This document shows, one piece after another, positions 1-5,048 of a DNA stretch of 5,048 bases. Under the pieces are notes generated by a model. The model saw only the letters and a list, made by a program, of their open reading frames with translations, did not search any database and had not been told where the DNA came from. This DNA is from Desulfatitalea sp. UBA4791 (GTDB lineage Bacteria; Desulfobacterota; Desulfobacteria; Desulfobacterales; Desulfosarcinaceae): positions 1 to 5,048 of the forward strand of contig DHGT01000002.1 in assembly GCA_002402905.1 (NCBI GenBank). The letters run 5' to 3'. A program made the position numbers and the translations under genes. Position 1 is the first letter of the stretch, and every line of letters starts with the position of its first letter.

Positions 1-96
1 ATAACCTAACCGGAAATTACTGAGTCCAATTGATCTGAATGCCGGTTCGCACCAGTAAAAAACAACCTAAAAATTGATTTCTGTCTCGGGTAACTT
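1..96 (+). other. Non-coding leader upstream of the operon
   Basis: No forward frame stays open here: stops fall at 2-4, 7-9 and 21-23, so at most the last few codons of an upstream gene could be present. Composition is AT-richer than the genes (about 39% GC by hand count), as expected for a promoter or leader. I see no convincing promoter. TTGATC at 30-35 resembles a -35 box, but nothing close to TATAAT lies 16-18 bases downstream, and no -24/-12 sigma-54 element is evident. Short repeats are present: AACCTAA at 3-9 and 64-70, AATTGAT at 28-34 and 72-78, and the inverted pair AACCGG (8-13) / CCGGTT (42-47). All are short enough to arise by chance. The region probably contains the operon promoter, but that is inferred from position alone. 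Confidence 0.4.
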
Positions 97-858
97 ATGA
101 ACCCTCTGACTGTTTCCAATGTGACCCTCACCTTCGGCGGACTGCACGCGCTGACCGAAGTCAACCTCGCCATCCAGCCGGGATTGATCACTTCGATTAT
201 CGGTCCCAACGGTGCGGGCAAGACCAGTCTGCTCAATTGCATCTCCGGGTTTTACCATCCCACCCGCGGCACCATTCGATACGGCGAACATAATCTGACC
301 CATGCATCGCCCCACCAGGTGTCCAGCTGGGGCATCGCCCGTGCCTTTCAGAACATCGAGCTGTTCGGTGGATTGACGGTGTTGGACAACCTGATGCTCG
401 CCCGCCACCGCAAGCTGCGATACAGCTTCTGGCACGCCGTGATCTACAAGGGCAAAGCCAGCCAGTTGGAGGCCGAAAACAGGGCCCGCGTGGAGGACGT
501 CATCGATTTTATGGAGCTGGAACCCTACCGCAAACAACCGGTCGGTAATTTGAGTTACGGCGTTCAAAAGCGGATCGAGGTGGCCCGTGCGCTCACCCTG
601 GCGCCTGATCTGCTGTTGCTCGACGAACCCATGGCCGGCATGAACATCGAAGAAAAGGAAGATATGGTGCGTTTCGTGATCGATATCCAGAAAGAACGCC
701 ATACCACGGTGGTGCTGGTCGAGCATGATCTGGGAGTGGTCATGGATATTTCCGACCAGATTTACGTGCTCGATTTCGGCGAGGTGATCGGGGCTGGCCG
801 GCCCGAAGAGGTGGCTCGGGATCCGAAGGTGGTGGAAGCATACATTGGAGAAGAATAG
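97..858 (+). CDS. livG: Branched-chain amino acid-type ABC transporter, ATP-binding protein (LivG family)
   Basis: Cytoplasmic ATPase subunit that hydrolyses ATP to power import through the LivH/LivM channel, normally paired with a second ATPase, LivF. All nucleotide-binding motifs are present: Walker A GPNGAGKT at residues 36-43, Q-loop Gln85 (AFQN), ABC signature LSYGVQKRIEVARAL at 152-166, Walker B LLLLDEP at 172-178 with catalytic Glu177, and the switch His210 (VEHD). The segment at about 103-130 between Q-loop and signature, and the C-terminal tail PEEVARDPKVVEAYIGEE, are typical of LivG rather than the shorter LivF. At 253 residues it has the usual family length. The start is well fixed: a TAA lies in frame at 91-93, two codons upstream. 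The ribosome site is weak (CGGG at 87-90). It is the first gene of the visible operon, 19 bases before the synthetase. The substrate cannot be read from this subunit. Confidence 0.95.
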   Translation: MNPLTVSNVTLTFGGLHALTEVNLAIQPGLITSIIGPNGAGKTSLLNCISGFYHPTRGTIRYGEHNLTHASPHQVSSWGIARAFQNIELFGGLTVLDNLMLARHRKLRYSFWHAVIYKGKASQLEAENRARVEDVIDFMELEPYRKQPVGNLSYGVQKRIEVARALTLAPDLLLLDEPMAGMNIEEKEDMVRFVIDIQKERHTTVVLVEHDLGVVMDISDQIYVLDFGEVIGAGRPEEVARDPKVVEAYIGEE

Positions 859-877
859 GATTTAGAAAAGAGTAGGT

Positions 878-2827
878 ATGACGGATCAGGACGTTTTGTT
901 GACATACACCATCCCCCAGCTGCTGCGCTGGCGGGTGGCGCAGACCGGTGACCGGGTGGCGTTGCGCGAGAAGGAATTCGGGATTTGGCGCAGCCTGACC
1001 TGGCACCAGTATTACGAACTGGTGCGCAAGGCGGCCCTGGGCCTGTCCCAACTCGGCTTGCAAAAAGGAGAAGTCATTGCCCTGATCACCGACAATATCC
1101 CTGAAATGCTGGTCGTGGCCATCGGCGCCCAGTCCCTGGGCGGGATTTCGGCGGGGATCTACCAGAGCAGCCTGCCGCACGAGATCGCCGATATTCTCAC
1201 CTACATGGAGGCCTGTTACGTCTTCTGCGATGACCAGGAGCAGGTCGACAAACTGATCGAAGTGCGATCGAAGATCCCCAATGTCCGGAAGATCATCTAC
1301 GAGGACCCCCGCGGCATGCGCGGTTATCGCGACGACGACTGGTTCGTTTTCATCGACGATCTTTACCGGTTGGGGGAAGAAACCCTCGAAGAAAACGAGG
1401 CGCGCTTCGACGAGCTGATCGATCAAGGAAAGCCCGACGATGTCTGCCACCTGTGCCTGACTTCGGGGACCACCGGTCTGCCCAAGGGCGCCATGATGAC
1501 CCACCGCAATTATATCAACATGGGGGTGCAGATCACCAAGGCCGATCCGCTGGAGGCCGACGACGAATATGTGTCGTTTCTGCCGTTTGCCTGGATCGGC
1601 GAGCAGATGAACTCTTTCGGTGTGGCCCTGGCCACCGGCATTTCCATCAATTTCCCCGAGTCGGTGGAGACGATCATGTCCGATCTCAAGGAGATCGGGC
1701 CGCATTTCATGTTCGGTGCACCGCGCATTTATGAAACCATCCGTTCCCAGATCTGGCTCAAGATCGACGAGTCCTACTGGCTCAATCGAAAGTGCTACTA
1801 TTACTTCATCAAGATCGGCCAGGAAGCGGCCGAATACCGCATGAGCGGACGTAAAATGCCGTTCAAGCTCGCCGTGCTGGCGTGGCTCGGCAAGACCATA
1901 GTGTTCAATCCATTGATCAATCAGCTTGGCCTGTTGCGGCTGCGCCGGGCCTATACCGGAGGGGCGGCTCTGGGCCCACAGCTGTTTAATTTCTACCAGG
2001 CCATAGGCGTCAACCTGAAGCAGATCTACGGACAGACGGAAATTACGGGAATCGCCTACATGCACTGCGACGGGGATATCCGTTCGGATACGGTGGGCAA
2101 ACCCTTGCCGGGCACCGAATGCCGCATCTCGGAAGAAGGGGAGATCCTGTCGCGTTCGGCTTCGGTGTGCGCCGGATACTTCAAGCTGCCCGAAAAGTCC
2201 GAGGAGTTGCTCGAAGGCGGTTGGCTGCACTCGGGCGATGCAGGTTTTATAGACGAAAACGGCCATCTGGTCGTGATCGATCGTCTGTCGGATGTGATGC
2301 ACAACCGCGCGGGGGAGATATTCAGCCCCATGTTCCTGGAAAACAAGCTCAAATTCAGCCCCTATATCAAGGAGGCCGTGATCTATGGGGATAAGCAGGA
2401 TTATGTGGCGGCCCTGGTCAACATCGATCCGGTGATTGTGGGCAAGTGGGCAGAAGACCGGCGCATCTCCTTTACCACCTTCATGGATCTGTCCCAGAAA
2501 CCGGAGGTGGCGGAGCTTATTTACAACGAGATGCTGTCCATCAATGCGAATGCGGAGAAATCGCATTTCAAGATCCGTCGTTTTGCGATCCTCTACAAGC
2601 TGCTCGATGTGGATGACGGCGAATTGACCAAGACCGGCAAGATCCGCCGGGATTTTGTGAAGAAGCGCTACCAGGCCTTGTACGACGCGCTTTACGACCA
2701 AAGCGTCAGCAGCAAAAAGGTGCAGGCCACTTACCAGTATCAGGACGGGCAGACCACGACGGTTGAGACGGACATGCGGTTTTATTCTGTCGGTGATGAA
2801 GCACCTCGACCGGAAAACCTGAAGTAA
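878..2827 (+). CDS. Long-chain-type acyl-CoA synthetase (AMP-forming), embedded in a liv operon
   Basis: Adenylate-forming enzyme of the FAA1/long-chain acyl-CoA ligase type: carboxylate + ATP gives acyl-AMP, then acyl-CoA + AMP. Motifs run in the family order: P-loop TSGTTGLPKG at residues 195-204; FLPFAWIGEQ at 234-243; FGAPRIYE at 279-286; YTGGAALG at 359-366; YGQTE at 384-388; HSGD at 451-454, with Asp454 the expected ATP-ribose ligand; the hinge region IDRLSD at 467-472 followed by GE at 479-480; and TKTGKIRR at 584-591, with Lys588 the expected catalytic lysine. All key residues are intact and the 649-residue length is normal for this group. No signal peptide or membrane segment is visible, so it is cytoplasmic. 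The ATG at 878 is the only reasonable start, because TAG lies in frame at 863-865; GAG at 870-872 may serve as the ribosome site. It sits between livG and livH with gaps of 19 and 26 bases, implying co-expression with the importer. Chain length and aromatic versus aliphatic preference cannot be told from sequence by eye. Confidence 0.93.
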   Translation: MTDQDVLLTYTIPQLLRWRVAQTGDRVALREKEFGIWRSLTWHQYYELVRKAALGLSQLGLQKGEVIALITDNIPEMLVVAIGAQSLGGISAGIYQSSLPHEIADILTYMEACYVFCDDQEQVDKLIEVRSKIPNVRKIIYEDPRGMRGYRDDDWFVFIDDLYRLGEETLEENEARFDELIDQGKPDDVCHLCLTSGTTGLPKGAMMTHRNYINMGVQITKADPLEADDEYVSFLPFAWIGEQMNSFGVALATGISINFPESVETIMSDLKEIGPHFMFGAPRIYETIRSQIWLKIDESYWLNRKCYYYFIKIGQEAAEYRMSGRKMPFKLAVLAWLGKTIVFNPLINQLGLLRLRRAYTGGAALGPQLFNFYQAIGVNLKQIYGQTEITGIAYMHCDGDIRSDTVGKPLPGTECRISEEGEILSRSASVCAGYFKLPEKSEELLEGGWLHSGDAGFIDENGHLVVIDRLSDVMHNRAGEIFSPMFLENKLKFSPYIKEAVIYGDKQDYVAALVNIDPVIVGKWAEDRRISFTTFMDLSQKPEVAELIYNEMLSINANAEKSHFKIRRFAILYKLLDVDDGELTKTGKIRRDFVKKRYQALYDALYDQSVSSKKVQATYQYQDGQTTTVETDMRFYSVGDEAPRPENLK

Positions 2828-2853
2828 ACGACATTGCCATAGAGTGAAGGATT

Positions 2854-3747
2854 ATGAGCTATTTTTTGCAATTGGTCGTCAGCGGCATCGTGGTGGGGTC
2901 GATTTATGCCCTCTCGGGATTGGGATTCGTCCTGATCTACAAATCCAGCCGGGTGCTCAACATCGCCCACGGGCAGATCATCGCCACCGGCGCCTTCATC
3001 ACCTACGCGTTGACGGTGTGGGTGGGGATTCCGCTGTACATCTCTTTTTTTGTCAGCATGGTGCTGACCTTTTTCCTGGCCATGAGCGTCGAGCGTATTT
3101 TTCTGCGCCGCCTGATCGGAGAACCGATCATATCGGTCATCATGGTCACCATCGGCCTGATGTCGATCTTAGATGGTATCATCTACCTCACACCGTTCGG
3201 CGGCTACAATTACTCCTTTCCCGACTTTTTCCCCAAAACGCCTATTAATATGGGGCCGGTTTCCATCTCCTGGACGCAAATGGTGGGGGTAATTGTCACC
3301 TTTACGCTGATCTTTCTCTTTACCTGGTTTTTCAAAAAGTCCACCGTGGGCATCTCCATGCGTGCCGTTTCGGATGACCAGCTGGCCTCCATGTCCATCG
3401 GCATATCGGTACCGCATGTCTTCGGGCTGGCCTGGGCCATGGCCGGCTTGAGCGCGGCGGCGGCCGGCGGTATCATCGGCAATATCACGGGGCTGAATTT
3501 CGAGACGCTGCACGCCTTTGGCATCATTGTTTTTCCGGTCGTCATCCTGGGCGGGTTGGATTCGATCATCGGCGCGGTGGTCGCCGGTATCATCATGGGG
3601 CTGATTCAGCAGTTCGCCTCAGGTTATCTGGACGGAAAATGGGGATTGAGCGGCACCGCCGAGGTGCTGCCCTACATCATTCTGTTGATCATCCTGTTAT
3701 TCAAACCGCATGGGTTGTTCGGGACTCATGAAATTGAACGGGTATAG
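2854..3747 (+). CDS. livH: Branched-chain amino acid-type ABC transporter permease (LivH family)
   Basis: Inner-membrane permease that pairs with LivM to form the translocation path. The N-terminus, including SGIVVGSIYALSGLGF (10-25) and VLNIAHGQII (34-43), is the classic LivH opening. Hydrophobic segments lie at roughly 5-28, 41-57, 61-80, 92-112, 140-160, 186-209, 220-235, 238-254 and 270-283. The cytoplasmic loop that should dock on the ATPase is GISMRAVSDDQ (166-176). GGLDSIIGA (233-241) and the C-terminal FKPHGLFG (283-290) are also family hallmarks. At 297 residues it is full length. The start is firm: TGA lies in frame at 2845-2847, and GAAGG at 2846-2850 provides a ribosome site, though with only 3 bases of spacing. 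The gene ends in TAG, followed by one codon and then the livM ATG in the same frame. The family also transports urea, amides and aromatic acids, so the amino acid label is provisional. Confidence 0.95.
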   Translation: MSYFLQLVVSGIVVGSIYALSGLGFVLIYKSSRVLNIAHGQIIATGAFITYALTVWVGIPLYISFFVSMVLTFFLAMSVERIFLRRLIGEPIISVIMVTIGLMSILDGIIYLTPFGGYNYSFPDFFPKTPINMGPVSISWTQMVGVIVTFTLIFLFTWFFKKSTVGISMRAVSDDQLASMSIGISVPHVFGLAWAMAGLSAAAAGGIIGNITGLNFETLHAFGIIVFPVVILGGLDSIIGAVVAGIIMGLIQQFASGYLDGKWGLSGTAEVLPYIILLIILLFKPHGLFGTHEIERV

Positions 3748-3750
3748 CCT

Positions 3751-4845
3751 ATGTCTGCAAACCGCTGGTTGGCCACAGGCAATTTTTTCAGCACCTACAA
3801 GGAAGAGCAGCGCATCTTTTTTACCCATTTGGATCGACTCCTGTTCTGTGTCCTTCTCGCCGTGCTTTTCATCTGGCCGTTGGTATACGAGGTCAGCAAT
3901 AAATATATGCTGGTGCTCGACAATATCCTCATCGCCATGGTGGCGATCATTGGTTTGAACCTGGTGACCGGATTCGCCGGCCTGATTTCGATCGGACATG
4001 CCGCGTTCGTGGGGGTGGGGGCGTACACTTTGGCCGTGTTCGCTCGGACCATAGGAGACTCCCATGTGCTCATCACTCACGCATGGCCGTTGATGCTGAT
4101 CGTTTCGGGTGCGGTTGGCGCTATGTTCGGGGCCTTCGTCGGTCTGCCGGCCCTGCGTTTGAAGCATCTCTATTTGGCGATCGCCACCCTGTCGTTTCAA
4201 ATGATTTTTCAATGGACCATCAACTTTTTCCCACTGTTCAACCAGGGGCAGACCATTCCCGTGGGCCGGGTCTACTGGTTCACCGGTATGGTTTCCCGAG
4301 GGGATCACTATCTGTTCTGGTACTATGTGGCCCTGGTCATCGTGATCGTTTTCGGTCTGGCGGTGCGTAATCTCCTGCGAACGCGCTACGGCAGAAGCCT
4401 GGTGGCCGTGCGCGACAATGACCGGGCGGCCGACGCCATGGGCATGAACCCCGGCTTGACCAAGGTGTACGCCTTTGCACTGGCCGGCTTTTTTGCCGGG
4501 GTGGCCGGTGCCCTGCACGCCTATTTGTATCGCGGCGCGGGTATCGAGTCGTTCACCCTGGCACAATCCATTTCGTATCTGGCCATGGCCATCGTGGGCG
4601 GGCTGGGTACCTTGACCGGATCGTTTTTCGGCCCTGCGGCCATCCGCATGCTGGATTTGCAGGTGGAGAACCTGGTCGAATGGCTGAAGCACTTCCTCCC
4701 GGCCGCCATGAACCTGGCCACTGCCTTCAAACCGTTGACTTTCGGTTTGGTGATCGTTCTGTTTTTGATGTTCGAACCCCGGGGGATTGCCAATTGGTGG
4801 CGAATTTGCCGAACGTATGTCAAGCTCTGGCCCTTCCGGTATTGA
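3751..4845 (+). CDS. livM: Branched-chain amino acid-type ABC transporter permease (LivM family)
   Basis: Second inner-membrane permease of the importer. A polar N-terminal stretch of about 29 residues precedes the first membrane helix (about 30-46). Family motifs follow: NLVTGFAGLISIGHAAF (70-86) with VGVGAY (87-92); GLPALRLKHLYLAIATL (131-147); the ATPase-docking loop GRSLVAVRDNDRAADAMG (214-231); GGLGTLTG (283-290); and the C-terminal FEPRGI (341-346). Further hydrophobic segments are near 54-72, 112-132, 184-206, 234-256, 271-300 and 331-341. The 364-residue length is on the long side because of the polar N-terminal extension, which is common in this branch of the family. The ATG at 3751 is the first possible start after the livH TAG (3745-3747). 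No strong ribosome site is visible (CGGG at 3739-3742, inside livH), so translation probably depends on coupling to livH. Confidence 0.95.
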   Translation: MSANRWLATGNFFSTYKEEQRIFFTHLDRLLFCVLLAVLFIWPLVYEVSNKYMLVLDNILIAMVAIIGLNLVTGFAGLISIGHAAFVGVGAYTLAVFARTIGDSHVLITHAWPLMLIVSGAVGAMFGAFVGLPALRLKHLYLAIATLSFQMIFQWTINFFPLFNQGQTIPVGRVYWFTGMVSRGDHYLFWYYVALVIVIVFGLAVRNLLRTRYGRSLVAVRDNDRAADAMGMNPGLTKVYAFALAGFFAGVAGALHAYLYRGAGIESFTLAQSISYLAMAIVGGLGTLTGSFFGPAAIRMLDLQVENLVEWLKHFLPAAMNLATAFKPLTFGLVIVLFLMFEPRGIANWWRICRTYVKLWPFRY

Positions 4846-4880
4846 GCCGCGGACGGGCGCCATGGCTTACAACAACACAA

Positions 4881-4888
4881 GAGGGGGG
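4881..4888 (+). promoter_or_regulatory. Ribosome binding site for the binding-protein gene
   Basis: The purine run GAGGGGGG is the strongest Shine-Dalgarno-like sequence in the window. If GAGG (4881-4884) pairs with 16S rRNA, spacing to the ATG at 4890 is 5 bases; if the later Gs pair, the ATG at 4896 fits better. A stronger site here than for the preceding permeases fits the excess of periplasmic binding protein over membrane subunits usually seen in such importers; that link is inferred. Confidence 0.6.
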
Positions 4889-4889
4889 T

Positions 4890-5048
4890 ATGAAAATGTC
4901 TAAAAGAATCTTGATCCTTGTCATCGCGGTCGCTGCAGTTCTCAGTTTTGGTGTTTCGGCACAGGCTGAAGTGTACAAAATCGGATTGTCACTGGCCATC
5001 ACGGGGCCGACCTCCGATGCCGGCGCGCCCTACGCCAAGGGCGTCGAA
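4890..5048 (+). CDS. livK: Periplasmic substrate-binding protein of the ABC transporter (LivK family), N-terminal fragment
   Basis: Only the first 53 codons are in the window; the reading frame is open to the last base and the gene continues beyond it. The N-terminus is a Sec signal peptide: Lys2, Lys5 and Arg6 form the charged region, residues 7-22 the hydrophobic core, and A24-Q25-A26 a cleavage site before Glu27. No cysteine follows the core, so this is a soluble periplasmic protein rather than a lipoprotein, pointing to a Gram-negative host. The mature start EVYKIGLSLAITGPTSDAG (27-45), then PYAKGVE (47-53), is the typical opening of the periplasmic-binding-protein type 1 fold (Peripla_BP_6), where the loop after the first strand contributes to ligand binding. 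Two ATGs are possible, 4890 and 4896; both leave an intact signal peptide. It follows livM by 44 bases. The ligand cannot be inferred from this fragment. Confidence 0.92.
   Translation, partial: MKMSKRILILVIAVAAVLSFGVSAQAEVYKIGLSLAITGPTSDAGAPYAKGVE

Noticed and set aside
30..60. Sigma-70 promoter with TTGATC as -35 box
   Set aside because: No acceptable -10 hexamer lies at 16-18 bases spacing (the best are CAGTAA and GTAAAA), so it is not called as a promoter.
67..726. A 219-codon open frame on the minus strand across livG
   Set aside because: It is again in exact register with the sense codons and has a shadow-like composition; livG on the + strand has every ABC ATPase motif.
740..2701. 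A 653-codon open frame on the minus strand across the synthetase gene
   Set aside because: Its codons are in exact register with the sense codons, so antisense stops could come only from sense TTA, CTA or TCA codons, which are rarely used here. The predicted protein is rich in His, Gln and Asp with no recognisable domain, while the sense strand encodes a complete enzyme.
2844..3248. A 134-codon + strand frame starting just before livH
   Set aside because: It overlaps livH in another frame and gives a His/Arg/Pro-rich product without hydrophobic segments or known motifs, whereas livH is a clear membrane permease.
3697..4863. A 388-codon open frame on the minus strand across livM
   Set aside because: It has the same codon-register relation to livM as the frame antisense to the synthetase, and so is explained by avoidance of TTA, CTA and TCA. 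Its composition is polar and His/Gln/Gly-rich, with no family resemblance.
4846..4889. Possible terminator or attenuator between livM and livK
   Set aside because: The gap has GC-rich bits such as GGCGCC, but I could not find a stable stem followed by a T run. The next gene belongs to the same system, so termination here is not supported.

Overview
The window holds one tightly packed, co-directional operon fragment on the + strand. It encodes an ABC importer of the LivFGHMK (HAAT, branched-chain amino acid type) family with a long-chain-type, AMP-forming acyl-CoA synthetase gene inserted between the ATPase and permease genes. The order is livG-like ATPase (97-858), acyl-CoA synthetase (878-2827), livH-like permease (2854-3747), livM-like permease (3751-4845), and the start of a livK-like periplasmic binding protein (4890 to the window end). 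Intergenic gaps are 19, 26, 3 and 44 bases, so a single transcript is likely.

The organism is a Gram-negative bacterium: the binding protein carries a classical Sec signal peptide with a soluble-type AxA cleavage site and no lipobox cysteine. The genes are moderately GC-rich and Leu TTA/CTA and Ser TCA codons are strikingly rare. From general knowledge, liv clusters with an embedded AMP-binding ligase are common in sulfate-reducing and related Desulfobacterota (Desulfosarcina/Desulfococcus-like) and occur in some aromatic-degrading Proteobacteria. The Desulfobacterota assignment is an inference, not something the sequence proves.

Region by region: bases 1-96 are AT-richer (about 39% GC by hand count), with no forward frame open past base 23, and form the upstream leader of the operon. 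Bases 97-4845 are four intact genes with all expected family motifs. Bases 4846-4889 are a short gap with no convincing terminator, leading into the truncated binding-protein gene. No RNA genes, insertion sequences, CRISPR arrays or origins are visible.

How the genes work together: the binding protein captures a substrate in the periplasm, LivH and LivM form the membrane channel, and LivG with a second ATPase (LivF, not in this window, probably just downstream) drives import. The synthetase would convert a carboxylic acid to its CoA thioester. The most economical inference is import followed by CoA activation of a carboxylic acid (fatty, branched-chain or aromatic), rather than plain amino acid uptake. 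This gene arrangement is the most interesting point in the window; the individual genes look ordinary.
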